64,000 nucleotides of DNA from Enterococcus_I eurekensis (lineage in GTDB: Bacteria > Bacillota > Bacilli > Lactobacillales > Enterococcaceae), in assembly GCF_042654605.1 (NCBI RefSeq), contig NZ_JBHSGT010000020.1:62001-126000 (forward strand), in the 5' to 3' direction. Below the pieces are notes generated by a model that was not told the DNA's origin, did not search any database, and worked only from the letters and a program-made list of their open reading frames with translations. Positions 1 through 8,900 of this stretch are shown piece after piece. Numbering within the stretch: position 1 is the stretch's first letter; each line of letters starts with the position of its first letter. Position numbers and translations under genes: made by a program.

Positions 1-2
1 CG

Positions 3-575
3 GCCAAAGAAAATATCAAGAAAAAAGATTATCTAAGTGCGATCAGTCAAGGATTTTCTTGGCAAGGAATTTTGACAGGAATCTTTATTGCTGCAGCCGG
101 TAGCTTGGTCTTTGATTCAGCGTTATTAACATCAATAGGAACATACTTAGCACTGTTTTGTGCTTTTCTAGTTTTATTAGTTCCAATGATTCAAAGCAAA
201 TCAAAAGTCGGTGGCTTTTTCAGTGGTTTATATGAATTATATGGAATCACTGGCTATATTGGTGACTTTGTAAGTTACAGTCGCTTGATGGCATTGGGAA
301 TCTCTGGTGGTAGTATCGCTATGGCCTTTAATATGCTTGTTGGTACGATGCCACCTGTCGCTCGCTATAGTATCGGAATTGTTTTATTGATTGCATTGCA
401 CTCCTTAAACATCTTCTTATCGATGTTAGGTGCTTATGTACACGCGGCTCGTTTACAATATGTCGAGTTTTTTGGGAAATTTTATGAAGGTGGCGGACGA
501 CCATTTGATTCGTTCAAGCCAACCGAAAAATATGTCAACATAGAAGAAAAATTGGAGGAGAATACACATGATTAA
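3..575 (+). CDS. ntpI: V-type Na+-ATPase subunit I (a subunit), C-terminal part
   Basis: The reading frame is open to the left edge, so only the last ~190 residues of this roughly 650-residue stator/ion-channel subunit are present. It has several hydrophobic segments and the family-typical region GYIGDFVSYSRLMALGISGGSIA, broken here as GYIGDFVSYSRLMALG then ISGG, which carries the arginine facing the c-ring, followed by LHSLNIFLSMLGAYVHAARLQYVEFFGKFYEGGGRPF-type C-terminal residues (abridged). In E. hirae this subunit forms the half-channels for Na+ at the rotor. It overlaps ntpK by 8 bases, which fits translational coupling. The upstream operon start (ntpF and the promoter) lies outside the window. 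Confidence 0.93.
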   Translation, partial: AKENIKKKDYLSAISQGFSWQGILTGIFIAAAGSLVFDSALLTSIGTYLALFCAFLVLLVPMIQSKSKVGGFFSGLYELYGITGYIGDFVSYSRLMALGISGGSIAMAFNMLVGTMPPVARYSIGIVLLIALHSLNIFLSMLGAYVHAARLQYVEFFGKFYEGGGRPFDSFKPTEKYVNIEEKLEENTHD

Positions 576-1038
576 ATTTATTTTAGAAAACAACGCAGGA
601 ATTTTATTTGCCATCTTAGGAATGGGGACAGCAACAATCTTTGCTGGTATCGGTTCAGCAATAGGTGTAGGTAAAGCCGGCGAAGCAGCGGCAGCTTTAA
701 TGACAAACCAACCAGAGAAATTCGGTCAATCATTAATCTTACAATTATTACCAGCAACACAAGGTCTATACGGATTTGCGATTGCAGCGATGATTTTTAC
801 AAGTTTATCACCTGATATGAGTATTATTACTGGTTTATCATACCTAGGTGCTTCTTTGCCGGTAGCCTTTACTGGTCTGACTTCAGCCATTCCACAAGGG
901 AAAGTTGCAGCAGCAGGTATCCAAATTTTAGCTAAAAAACCGGAACACTTCTTTAAAGGGGTTATGTATGCGGTAATGGTAGAAATGTACGCAATCTTAG
1001 GTTTCGTTATCTCATTCTTACTTTTAGGTAGTATTTAA
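568..1038 (+). CDS. ntpK: V-type Na+-ATPase subunit K (rotor c-ring proteolipid)
   Basis: A 156-residue four-helix proteolipid, a fused double hairpin, forming the membrane rotor ring. The residues known as Na+ ligands in E. hirae NtpK fall at identical positions here: Leu61, Thr64 and Gln65 in LLPATQG, Gln110 in AIPQG, and the essential Glu139 in MVEMYAILG. That predicts Na+ rather than H+ coupling. It has a good ribosome site (TTGGAGGAG) inside the end of ntpI. It is co-transcribed with the rest of the ntp genes. Confidence 0.97.
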   Translation: MIKFILENNAGILFAILGMGTATIFAGIGSAIGVGKAGEAAAALMTNQPEKFGQSLILQLLPATQGLYGFAIAAMIFTSLSPDMSIITGLSYLGASLPVAFTGLTSAIPQGKVAAAGIQILAKKPEHFFKGVMYAVMVEMYAILGFVISFLLLGSI

Positions 1039-1064
1039 TAACGAACCATCAAGGAGGATCACAT

Positions 1065-1649
1065 ATGGATGCCATCGATTTAATTATTGAAAAAATTAAT
1101 GAGCAAGGCGCAAATGAGCGAAATGAGTTAAAAGAAAGTCGTTTCGCTGAAATTGATACTAATTTCATTGTTGAACAACGGAAGCTAGTCAAAGAACATG
1201 AAGCACAACTTGCTAAACAAACCGAACAAGTTCAAAAAGCTCATCAACAGCGTAGCAACCGTTTAACAGTAGAGGCACGCCAAAACGCTTTAAAGAAAAG
1301 ACAATCCTACTTAGAACGTTTATTTGATGAAGTGCACCAACAAATGGTTGCTTGGACAGTTGAGGAAACTCAAACTTTCGTAAAAGGTATTTTAACAAAA
1401 TTAGAACTAAAAGAAGTAACGATTCTGCCAGCGGGTAAGATGAATCCGAGCATTTTCGCTCAAACTTGGTTAGAAGCAGTTAGTCAAGAATTAGCAATGA
1501 CTATTACGCTCGGTGCTACGCAAACACAAGCAGACTACGGATTTTTAATTGAGCATGAAGGTGTCCAATACAACTTTTTATACCGTGACTTATTATTAGA
1601 AGAACGAAAACAAAAAGGCCGAGCTGTTATGGAGTCGTTATTTTCATAA
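1065..1649 (+). CDS. ntpE: V-type ATPase subunit E (peripheral stalk)
   Basis: 194 residues. The N-terminal half is highly charged and helical (repeated K/E/Q, for example KEHEAQLAKQTEQVQKA), as expected for the peripheral stalk coiled coil that pairs with subunit G/H. The C-terminal half is a compact globular domain that contacts the catalytic head. It starts after an AAGGAGGATCACAT ribosome site and ends 11 bases before ntpC. Assignment rests on position between K and C and on the coiled-coil/globular layout; sequence in this subunit is normally poorly conserved. Confidence 0.9.
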   Translation: MDAIDLIIEKINEQGANERNELKESRFAEIDTNFIVEQRKLVKEHEAQLAKQTEQVQKAHQQRSNRLTVEARQNALKKRQSYLERLFDEVHQQMVAWTVEETQTFVKGILTKLELKEVTILPAGKMNPSIFAQTWLEAVSQELAMTITLGATQTQADYGFLIEHEGVQYNFLYRDLLLEERKQKGRAVMESLFS

Positions 1650-1660
1650 GGAGGAGTGTC

Positions 1661-2653
1661 ATGAATAATAGTTATCATACAGTCAATCCGATTATCCGAA
1701 TCAGAGAAAACGAACTGTTATCAAAAGAAACTTTTGATCAGCTTATTCAAGCACCGTCTTTTGATAAAGTAGCTGAGATTTTAAAACAAACCATTTATGG
1801 TCAATATATGGTTGAAGATTTTGAACATCATTTCGAACAATCTTTAAACCAGGAGATTGTTGCAACATACAAAGAACTGATTCCCATCGTTCCAAATCCT
1901 GATTTGATTTGGTTATATACGATGCGCTATACAACGCATAATTTAAAAGTATTAACGAAAGCTGATAAAATGAATGAGAATTATGACTATTTATTTATTC
2001 CAGATGGCTTTTATACGATTGATGAATTAAAGGCAGCGATTGAAACAGGTGAGTCAAGCACTTTACCAAAATCAATCGTACGTAGTATTCAAGAGGTGCG
2101 TGAATACTTTGAAGAATCACGTATCTTACAAGGAATTGACGTGATCTATGATCGTTTCTTTTTAAGTGAGCAACGTAAAATTGCAGAATCATTGAAGGAC
2201 ATTTACATTCTAGAAAATGTTATTGCTTCAATTGATTTGAAAAATATTATTACGGTAGCAAGATGTTTGATGCAAAATCGGACGAAAGGTTTTATGTCAG
2301 CCATTGTCTCAGAAGAAGGTAGCATTGATAAAGAAGTTTTATTAGACTTCTCCAATCGGACAGTAGCTGATTTTATTCAATTTATTTCAGAGAGTAGTTA
2401 TGCTGACTTACTTGAGCCAGCCTTATCAAAAGACAAAATCGATTTTTTAAAACTTGATGTATTGATTGATAATCTTTTGACGAGTAAATTACAAGGTGCT
2501 CAAACGCAAGCTTTCGGTCCTTTACCTCTATTGGCCTATTTGAATGCAAAAGATATTGAAGCGATGAACTTACGTTTAATCATTGTCGGTAAACGCAGTG
2601 GATTTACAATAGAAGCAATTAAGGAAAGGATGCGTTCACTTTATGACTTATAA
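1661..2653 (+). CDS. ntpC: V-type ATPase subunit C (central socket, d-like)
   Basis: 330 residues, all-helical, matching the V-ATPase subunit C/d family that sits as a funnel between the rotor ring and the central shaft. Recognisable features are the N-terminal VNPIIRIRENELLSKETF region, a long helix-rich middle, and the C-terminal AYLNAKDIEAMNLRLIIVGK segment typical of the family. A strong ribosome site (AAGGAGGAG) precedes the ATG. The 3' end overlaps ntpG by 11 bases. Confidence 0.93.
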   Translation: MNNSYHTVNPIIRIRENELLSKETFDQLIQAPSFDKVAEILKQTIYGQYMVEDFEHHFEQSLNQEIVATYKELIPIVPNPDLIWLYTMRYTTHNLKVLTKADKMNENYDYLFIPDGFYTIDELKAAIETGESSTLPKSIVRSIQEVREYFEESRILQGIDVIYDRFFLSEQRKIAESLKDIYILENVIASIDLKNIITVARCLMQNRTKGFMSAIVSEEGSIDKEVLLDFSNRTVADFIQFISESSYADLLEPALSKDKIDFLKLDVLIDNLLTSKLQGAQTQAFGPLPLLAYLNAKDIEAMNLRLIIVGKRSGFTIEAIKERMRSLYDL

Positions 2654-2954
2654 AATTGGAGTTATCGGTGATAAAGAATCCATTATGCCTTTTAAGCTAT
2701 TTGGTTTTAGCGTTTATTATGGTATCAATGAATTAGAGATTACTGAAAGCATGGATCATATGATTGCTGAAAACTACGGCGTTATATATATTACAGAGAC
2801 GTGCGCTAAACAGATTCCCGAAAAAATTGAATCGGTTAAAAGTTTAGTAACACCGGCTATTGTTCTCATTCCCGACCACGACGGTTCTCAAGGAATTGGA
2901 CTAGCTGAAGTACAGAAAAATGTTGAGAAGGCAGTCGGCCAGAACATTTTATAG
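2643..2954 (+). CDS. ntpG: V-type ATPase subunit F (NtpG, central stalk)
   Basis: 103 residues with the Rossmann-like N terminus of V-ATPase F subunits (KIGVIGDKESIMPFKLFGF) and the VIYITETCAKQIPE and ATIVLIPDHDGSQGIG-like segments (here PAIVLIPDHDGSQG). The protein binds the central shaft subunit D and stimulates ATP hydrolysis. In E. hirae nomenclature the gene between ntpC and ntpA is ntpG. It overlaps ntpC at its start and stops 13 bases before ntpA. Confidence 0.92.
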   Translation: MTYKIGVIGDKESIMPFKLFGFSVYYGINELEITESMDHMIAENYGVIYITETCAKQIPEKIESVKSLVTPAIVLIPDHDGSQGIGLAEVQKNVEKAVGQNIL

Positions 2955-2967
2955 AGGAGTGAAACAG

Positions 2968-4740
2968 GTGGATATCGGAACAATTGTAAAAGTTTCAGGA
3001 CCATTAGTAATGGCTGAAAATATGGGTCACGCAAGTATCCAAGATATTTGTTATGTTGGAGACATGGGCGTGATTGGAGAAATTATTGAGATGCGCGGTA
3101 CTGTAGCATCCATCCAAGTATACGAAGAAACATCTGGTATTGGACCCGGTGAACCGGTCCGTTCAACTGGAGAGGCGCTCTCTGTTGAATTAGCACCAGG
3201 AATTATTGCTCAAATGTTTGATGGGATTCAACGCCCATTAGATGTTTTAGCTCAACAAACACAAACGCATTTTTTAGGTCGCGGTGTCCAATTACCTGCA
3301 CTTGATCACGATAAAAAATGGGATTTTAAAGCCATTGTTAATATTGGCGATGAAGTCGAAACAGGTGATATTTTAGGAACAGTTCAAGAAACTAAAGTGA
3401 TCAATCATAAAATTATGGTTCCAATCGGTGTTAAAGGAACAGTTAAAGCCATTCATCAAGGTGCATTTACAATTGATGAAGTGGTTGCAGTGATTGAAAC
3501 GGACAAAGAAGATAAAAACATCACGATGTTACAAAGATGGCCAGTCCGTCGTGCACGTCCAGTTAAAGAAAAAAGCAATCCTGATATTCCAATGATTACA
3601 GGACAACGTGTCATTGATACCTTTTTCCCAGTAACCAAAGGTGGAGCAGCAGCAGTCCCTGGTCCTTTCGGTGCCGGTAAAACCGTTGTACAACACCAAA
3701 TCGCTAAATGGTCAGACGTTGATCTAGTTGTTTATGTTGGTTGTGGTGAGCGCGGGAATGAAATGACTGATGTAATGAACGAGTTCCCTGAGTTAATTGA
3801 CCCTAATACAGGTGAATCATTAATGGAACGTACCGTTTTAATTGCAAATACATCAAATATGCCGGTTGCAGCTCGTGAAGCTTCAATTTATACCGGAATT
3901 ACCATTGCTGAATATTTCCGTGATATGGGTTACTCAGTAGCAATCATGGCCGACTCAACTTCACGTTGGGCGGAAGCTTTACGTGAAATGTCGGGTCGTT
4001 TAGAAGAAATGCCAGGTGACGAAGGTTATCCTGCATATCTAGGAAGTCGTTTAGCTGAATACTATGAACGTGCTGGACGTGTAATCACGTTAGGTAAAGA
4101 ACGTCGTGAAGGAAGTATTACAGCAATTAGTGCCGTTTCACCTTCTGGTGGGGATATCTCTGAACCGGTAACACAAAATACATTACGTGTTGTTAAAGTT
4201 TTCTGGGGATTAGATTCAATTTTAGCGCAACAACGTCATTTCCCATCAATTGATTGGTTGAAGAGTTATTCATTGTACTTATTAGAAGTTGGCGAATACT
4301 TAGATCAACAATTACAAGTTGATTGGTCTGGTTTAGTAATAGAAGCAATGCGCATTTTACAAAAAGAATCCGAATTAAATGAAATTGTTCGTTTAGTAGG
4401 GATTGATTCTTTATCAGCTAAAGATCAATTGACACTAGAAACAGCCAAACAAATTCGTGAAGACTACTTACAACAAAACGCTTTTGATGACGTTGATACG
4501 TTTACTTCTCGTGAAAAACAATTCCATATGTTAAAAACAATCGTTCTTTTCCATGAAGAAGGACAAAATACAATTGAACTTGGTGCGAGTTTACCAGAAG
4601 TAATGCGCGGAACAGTTGTTTTACGTGATCGTATTGCACGTATGAAATATGTTGAAGAAGAAAAAATTGAGCAAATCATCAATTTAGAAAAAGAAATTCA
4701 AGTAACGATGAAAGATATTTTACAAAAAGGAGGAATGTAA
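2968..4740 (+). CDS. ntpA: V-type Na+-ATPase catalytic subunit A
   Basis: 590 residues from the GTG at 2968, chosen because GAGGAG lies just upstream and the protein then begins at VDIGTIVKVSGPLV, the family N terminus; the frame is open 16 codons further upstream but those overlap ntpG. It contains the Walker A loop GPFGAGKT near residue 235, the arginine-rich SRWAEALREMSGRLEEMPG region, and the extra non-homologous region found in A subunits but not in F-type beta subunits. It hydrolyses ATP in the A3B3 head. It is very close to the E. hirae protein (593 residues). One base separates it from ntpB. Confidence 0.97.
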   Translation: MDIGTIVKVSGPLVMAENMGHASIQDICYVGDMGVIGEIIEMRGTVASIQVYEETSGIGPGEPVRSTGEALSVELAPGIIAQMFDGIQRPLDVLAQQTQTHFLGRGVQLPALDHDKKWDFKAIVNIGDEVETGDILGTVQETKVINHKIMVPIGVKGTVKAIHQGAFTIDEVVAVIETDKEDKNITMLQRWPVRRARPVKEKSNPDIPMITGQRVIDTFFPVTKGGAAAVPGPFGAGKTVVQHQIAKWSDVDLVVYVGCGERGNEMTDVMNEFPELIDPNTGESLMERTVLIANTSNMPVAAREASIYTGITIAEYFRDMGYSVAIMADSTSRWAEALREMSGRLEEMPGDEGYPAYLGSRLAEYYERAGRVITLGKERREGSITAISAVSPSGGDISEPVTQNTLRVVKVFWGLDSILAQQRHFPSIDWLKSYSLYLLEVGEYLDQQLQVDWSGLVIEAMRILQKESELNEIVRLVGIDSLSAKDQLTLETAKQIREDYLQQNAFDDVDTFTSREKQFHMLKTIVLFHEEGQNTIELGASLPEVMRGTVVLRDRIARMKYVEEEKIEQIINLEKEIQVTMKDILQKGGM

Positions 4741-4741
4741 C

Positions 4742-6118
4742 TTGATTAAAGAATATAAAACAATCGGTGAAGTCGTCGGTCCCTTAATGGCTGTCGATCA
4801 TGTTGCTGGTGTCAAATACGAAGAGTTAATCGAAGTTCGCCTTCAAAATGGAGAGATACGACAAGGGCAAGTATTAGAAGTAGAAGAAGATAAAGCACTT
4901 GTCCAAATCTTCGAAGGAACAGCTGGCATCAATTTACGTGAATCCGCTGTTCGCTTCTTAGGTCATCCTTTACAATTGGGGGTTTCTGAAGACATGGTTG
5001 GTCGTGTCTTCGATGGTCTTGGTCGTCCGCGTGATGGTGGTGCTGATATTCTACCAGAAAAAATGATGGACATTAATGGGGAAGTAATCAACCCAATTTC
5101 CCGTGACTATCCCGATGAATTTATTCAAACCGGTATTTCATCCATTGACCATTTAAACACACTTGTTCGTGGACAAAAATTACCCGTTTTTTCGGCGTCT
5201 GGTCTACCACATAAAGAATTAGCGGCGCAAATTGCTCGTCAAGCAGCTGTTTTAAATACAGACGATAACTTCGCGGTAGTTTTTGCGGGTATCGGTATCA
5301 CTTTTGAAGAAGCAGAATATTTCATGGAAGACTTCCGTCAAACGGGAGCAATTGACCGTTCGGTTGTTTTCATGAACTTAGCTAACGACCCTGCGATTGA
5401 ACGAATTGCGACACCAAAAATGGCTTTAACAGCAGCAGAATATTTAGCTTATGAAAAAGGAATGCACGTTTTGGTCATTATGACTGATATGACGAACTAC
5501 TGTGAAGCGCTCCGTGAAATTTCAGCGGCTCGCCGTGAAGTTCCTGGTCGTCGTGGTTACCCTGGTTATTTATATACAAACTTAGCAACTTTATATGAAC
5601 GTGCTGGTCGTATTAAAGGTCTAAACGGATCGGTTACTCAAATTCCAATTTTAACCATGCCGGAAGAAGATAAAACGCATCCGATTCCCGATTTAACTGG
5701 TTATATCACAGAAGGACAAATTATCCTAACACGTGATTTATACAAAAAAGGGATTCAACCACCGATTGATGTTCTACCATCATTGTCTCGTCTGAAAGAT
5801 AAAGGGACAGGTGAAGGGAAGACTCGTAAAGATCACGCTGCAACGATGAACCAATTATTTGCTGCATACGCTCAAGGTAAACAAGCAAAAGAGTTGGCAG
5901 TCGTTCTGGGAGAGTCTGCCTTATCTGAAACCGACCGTATTTACGCACAATTTGCGGAACTTTTTGAAGATCAATACGTCAATCAAGGTTACCAAACAAA
6001 TCGAACAATTACGGAAACGCTCGACTTAGGTTGGAAATTACTTGATCTCTTACCAAGAACAGAATTAAAACGTATTAAAGATGAAATGATTGACGAATAT
6101 CTGCCAGAAAAGGGGTAG
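4742..6118 (+). CDS. ntpB: V-type Na+-ATPase regulatory subunit B
   Basis: 458 residues, the same length as E. hirae NtpB. The nucleotide-binding fold lacks a Walker A loop: the place is taken by SASGLPHKELAAQ, as in all V/A-type B subunits. The conserved TDMTNYCEALREIS and GRRGYPGYLYTNLATLYERAGR segments are present. It alternates with NtpA in the hexameric head and contributes an arginine finger. Translation starts at TTG after AGGAGGAATGTAAC, one base past the ntpA stop, so A and B are probably coupled to keep a 3:3 ratio. Confidence 0.97.
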   Translation: MIKEYKTIGEVVGPLMAVDHVAGVKYEELIEVRLQNGEIRQGQVLEVEEDKALVQIFEGTAGINLRESAVRFLGHPLQLGVSEDMVGRVFDGLGRPRDGGADILPEKMMDINGEVINPISRDYPDEFIQTGISSIDHLNTLVRGQKLPVFSASGLPHKELAAQIARQAAVLNTDDNFAVVFAGIGITFEEAEYFMEDFRQTGAIDRSVVFMNLANDPAIERIATPKMALTAAEYLAYEKGMHVLVIMTDMTNYCEALREISAARREVPGRRGYPGYLYTNLATLYERAGRIKGLNGSVTQIPILTMPEEDKTHPIPDLTGYITEGQIILTRDLYKKGIQPPIDVLPSLSRLKDKGTGEGKTRKDHAATMNQLFAAYAQGKQAKELAVVLGESALSETDRIYAQFAELFEDQYVNQGYQTNRTITETLDLGWKLLDLLPRTELKRIKDEMIDEYLPEKG

Positions 6119-6124
6119 AGCAAA

Positions 6125-6754
6125 ATGGCAATTAAAAATATTAATCCAACAAGAATGGAACTTGCCCGCTTATCAAAGCAATTAGGTACAGCTAAACGCG
6201 GTCATAAGCTTTTAAAAGACAAGCAAGATGAATTGATGCGTCAGTTCATCTTGTTGATTCGTAAAAACAACACACTTCGACAAGTTGTTGAGGAAGAGAT
6301 GACTCATGCAATGAAGGCTTTTCGTTTAGCGAATGCAACGATTAATGAAAACTTTATTGAGGAACTCTTTATTCTACCGTCGACCAATGTTTCTTTAGAT
6401 GTTACTGAAAAAAACATTATGAGTGTCGTTGTGCCAGTGATGAAGTTCGATTATAATGAAGAATATGTAAATGCACCATTAGAGTATGGCTTTTTAAACT
6501 CGAACGTGCCTTTGGACTTATCAATCGAACGCTTTACTAATTTTTTACCTAAATTGTTGGAGCTTACAGAAATTGAAAAAACGTGTCAACTGATGTCAGA
6601 AGAGATTGAAAAAACACGACGTCGGGTAAATGCGTTAGAATATATGACAATTCCTGAATTAGAAGAAACAATTTACTTTATCAAAATGAAATTAGAAGAA
6701 AACGAGCGAGCAGGCGTTACACGCATGATTAAAGTCAAAAACATGAAAAAATAA
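6125..6754 (+). CDS. ntpD: V-type ATPase subunit D (central shaft)
   Basis: 209 residues, mainly two long helices forming the antiparallel coiled coil of the rotor shaft. The N-terminal NINPTRMELARLSKQLGTAKRGHKLLKDK-type region (NPTRMELARLSKQL visible) and the C-terminal RRRVNALEYMTIPELEETI segment are the two most conserved patches of the family. It lies six bases after ntpB. The small ntpH gene that separates ntpD from ntpJ in E. hirae is not found here: only 23 bases lie between ntpD and ntpJ. Confidence 0.95.
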   Translation: MAIKNINPTRMELARLSKQLGTAKRGHKLLKDKQDELMRQFILLIRKNNTLRQVVEEEMTHAMKAFRLANATINENFIEELFILPSTNVSLDVTEKNIMSVVVPVMKFDYNEEYVNAPLEYGFLNSNVPLDLSIERFTNFLPKLLELTEIEKTCQLMSEEIEKTRRRVNALEYMTIPELEETIYFIKMKLEENERAGVTRMIKVKNMKK

Positions 6755-6777
6755 TCTGCTAAAGCGAGGCTATCTCT

Positions 6778-8145
6778 ATGCTTAAATCTATGCTTAAAAA
6801 ACAATCGACATCTCAGTTCACCGCACCTCAAGTGATTACTTTTGGTTTTGCTAGTATCATCTTATTAGGAGCGATCTTATTATCCTTACCGATTTCTTCA
6901 AAAACGGGGGAGGCTACTAATTTCCTGGACGCGTTATTCACGGCAACTTCTGCTACTTGTGTAACGGGTTTAACAACTCTTACAACAGCTGCTCATTGGA
7001 GTTTATTTGGACAAATTGTGATCATTACGCTAATCGAAATTGGTGGATTAGGTTTTATGTCGCTACCAATTATCTTTTATTTGATTACTCGTAAAAAAGT
7101 TGGTTTAGGAATGCGAATTGCCCTTCGTCAATCGTTAAATCTTGAAGGTCAATCTGGTGAAATGAATTTAATGGTTTATATCATAAAGAATGCCTTGTTA
7201 ATTCAGTTTGTCGGTATGTTGCTACTAGCTTTTGATTTCATTCCTCGTTTTGGACTACAAAAAGGCATGTGGTATAGCTTTTTCCACGCAATTTCTGCTT
7301 TTTGTAATGCTGGTTTTGATATTTTCGGTGATAGTTTAGTACCATTCCAACAAAATCCATGGGTTTTATCAGTGATTAGTGGTTTAATTATCTCCGGTGG
7401 ATTAGGGTTTATTGTTTGGTATGATATTTTAGATTATAAAAAAACACGTCGCCTAAGTCTCCATAGTAAAATTGCTCTACTTGTAACAGCAGGCTTATTG
7501 ATTTTCGGAACATTGGGCTTCATGCTGACTGAACAAAATGGCCAAAGTTTAGTAGAAGGAAACTTCATTCAACGTTTCTTTAATACAATCTTTATGTCAG
7601 TAACACCTCGTACAGCTGGTTTTTATTCCGTTGATTATTTCTCAATGACGCACGCTGGTTTATTATTAACGATTATTTTAATGTTTATTGGGGGAACTTC
7701 TGGTTCAACAGCTGGTGGTTTCAAAACAACAACGTTTGGTATTTTAATCATTAAAATGGTCAGCATCTTCAAAGGGAAGGAACGTGCGGAATATAAAGGA
7801 CGGACGATTAAAGAATCAACCGTTTCTAGAGCTCTTGTTTTATTTTTCTTAATGTTATCACTCGTTATCGTCAGTACAATGATTTTATCAATCAGCGAAA
7901 CCGTTCCAAACGTTAACGAACTCGGACTAGAATACATTGTTTTTGAAGTTGTTTCTGCGTTAGGTACGGTTGGTTTAACCATGGGACTCACACCGGATCT
8001 CTCCGCTTTAGGTAAAATAATTATTCTAATGCTAATGTTTATCGGGAGAGTGGGGATTATGACAGTTGTCTTCTCACTTGTTTCACGTGGCGTTAGCAAC
8101 AAACAAACATTTAAATATCCTGATGAAACAGTGATTATCGGATAA
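6778..8145 (+). CDS. ntpJ: Ktr-type potassium uptake membrane subunit (NtpJ/KtrB)
   Basis: 455 residues of the TrkH/KtrB/HKT superfamily: four membrane-pore-membrane repeats with selectivity-filter glycines in SATCVTGLTT, ISAFCNAGFDIF, SVTPRTAGFYS and SALGTVGLTMGLTP. It takes up K+, probably with Na+. In E. hirae the equivalent gene ends the ntp operon (KtrII system), pairing Na+ extrusion with K+ accumulation. No ktrA-like regulatory RCK gene is adjacent, so any partner must be elsewhere. Transcription appears to stop at the hairpin directly after its stop codon. Confidence 0.94.
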   Translation: MLKSMLKKQSTSQFTAPQVITFGFASIILLGAILLSLPISSKTGEATNFLDALFTATSATCVTGLTTLTTAAHWSLFGQIVIITLIEIGGLGFMSLPIIFYLITRKKVGLGMRIALRQSLNLEGQSGEMNLMVYIIKNALLIQFVGMLLLAFDFIPRFGLQKGMWYSFFHAISAFCNAGFDIFGDSLVPFQQNPWVLSVISGLIISGGLGFIVWYDILDYKKTRRLSLHSKIALLVTAGLLIFGTLGFMLTEQNGQSLVEGNFIQRFFNTIFMSVTPRTAGFYSVDYFSMTHAGLLLTIILMFIGGTSGSTAGGFKTTTFGILIIKMVSIFKGKERAEYKGRTIKESTVSRALVLFFLMLSLVIVSTMILSISETVPNVNELGLEYIVFEVVSALGTVGLTMGLTPDLSALGKIIILMLMFIGRVGIMTVVFSLVSRGVSNKQTFKYPDETVIIG

Positions 8146-8148
8146 TGG

Positions 8149-8190
8149 AACGCTTCTGTGAATGAGCAATCTCACAGAAGCGTTTTTATT
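8149..8190 (+). terminator. Rho-independent terminator after ntpJ
   Basis: A perfect 13-bp stem (AACGCTTCTGTGA with its complement at 8172-8184) with a 10-base loop is followed by TTTTTATTT. It closes the ntp operon four bases past the ntpJ stop. Confidence 0.93.
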
Positions 8191-8202
8191 TATGTAAAGT
8201 AA

Positions 8203-8231
8203 TAGACGATATCGAATATATTAGGTATACT
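8203..8231 (+). promoter_or_regulatory. Putative sigma-A promoter of the mazEF-type pair
   Basis: TAGACG (8203-8208), 17 bases, TATACT (8226-8231). The -10 is near-consensus and the -35 is one mismatch from TTGACG. It sits just upstream of the GGAG ribosome site at 8241-8244. Confidence 0.6.
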
Positions 8232-8254
8232 ACATATATAGGAGTGTGATTACG

Positions 8255-8485
8255 ATGCTAACAACTAGGACTAGAAAAAATGGAAATTCCATTGTCGTGA
8301 CACTGCCAACCACAAAAGGTATCAAACAAGAGATTGATAAAGAATACATTGTGGTCTACGGTAAAGATGATACGATTACGCTTATACCAAAACTTGAGGA
8401 TCCTTTTGCAAATGCTGAAAGCGGTGCATACTATGAAGAAGATGTTTGGAAGGATATGCCTGTAGTAGGTAAAGAGGTGCTTTAA
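8255..8485 (+). CDS. MazE/PemI-type antitoxin (AbrB-fold)
   Basis: 76 residues from ATG 8255. This start is preferred over GTG 8246, which sits only one base behind GGAG; the ATG has a 10-base spacing. The N-terminal TRTRKNGNSIVVTLPTTKGI motif is the swapped-hairpin AbrB/MazE DNA-binding domain. The acidic C-terminal half (DPFANAESGAYYEEDVWKD) is of the type that wraps into the toxin. It likely binds its own promoter and neutralises the toxin encoded one base downstream. Confidence 0.85.
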   Translation: MLTTRTRKNGNSIVVTLPTTKGIKQEIDKEYIVVYGKDDTITLIPKLEDPFANAESGAYYEEDVWKDMPVVGKEVL

Positions 8486-8486
8486 T

Positions 8487-8825
8487 TTGAAAGAACAATT
8501 GTATATCCCTGAAAAAGGTGATGTCGTTTGGATTGACTTCGATCCATCATCTGGTAAAGAAATACAAAAAAGACGGCCTGGGGTCGTTGTATCACGCTAC
8601 GCGTTTAATCGTGCAACATGGTTCGCTGTTATTTGTCCTATAACGTCAACCATTCAAAAAAGTCAAATTCGATTTACATTACCTGAAGAAAATAAAATTA
8701 ATGGACAAGTAGTTGTTCAGCAATTAAAATCATTGGATTTCACAGCAAGAGATATTCAATTCATTGAGAAGTTATCTGAAGTTGATATGAAAAATATCGA
8801 TCAAATCATTGAGTACATATTTTAG
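8487..8825 (+). CDS. MazF/PemK-type mRNA interferase toxin
   Basis: 112 residues starting at TTG 8487, one base after the antitoxin stop. It shows the family motifs GDVVWIDFDPSSGKEIQKRRPGVVVS (abridged: GDVVWIDFDP and RRPGVVVS, with the catalytic Arg) and ICPITS with the active-site Thr. The expected activity is sequence-specific, ribosome-independent mRNA cleavage. The complete motifs and intact antitoxin suggest a functional module. Such pairs act in plasmid or locus maintenance, stress and sometimes phage defence; which one applies here cannot be told. Confidence 0.88.
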   Translation: MKEQLYIPEKGDVVWIDFDPSSGKEIQKRRPGVVVSRYAFNRATWFAVICPITSTIQKSQIRFTLPEENKINGQVVVQQLKSLDFTARDIQFIEKLSEVDMKNIDQIIEYIF

Positions 8826-8842
8826 TTTAACAAAATTTCGCG

Positions 8843-8900
8843 AAGGAATATTTGTAAGTCGCTGAAACTTCAGTTAATATATTACAAATATTCCTTTATT
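8843..8900 (+). terminator. Terminator after the mazEF-type pair
   Basis: AAGGAATATTTGTAA (8843-8857) pairs perfectly with TTACAAATATTCCTT (8882-8896), enclosing a smaller CTGAA/TTCAG hairpin. The U-tract is short (TTTATT). Confidence 0.7.

Noticed and set aside
7635..8102. Minus-strand frame of 155 codons opposite ntpJ
   Set aside because: Antisense to the pore-forming region of a clear TrkH/KtrB protein; no start signals.
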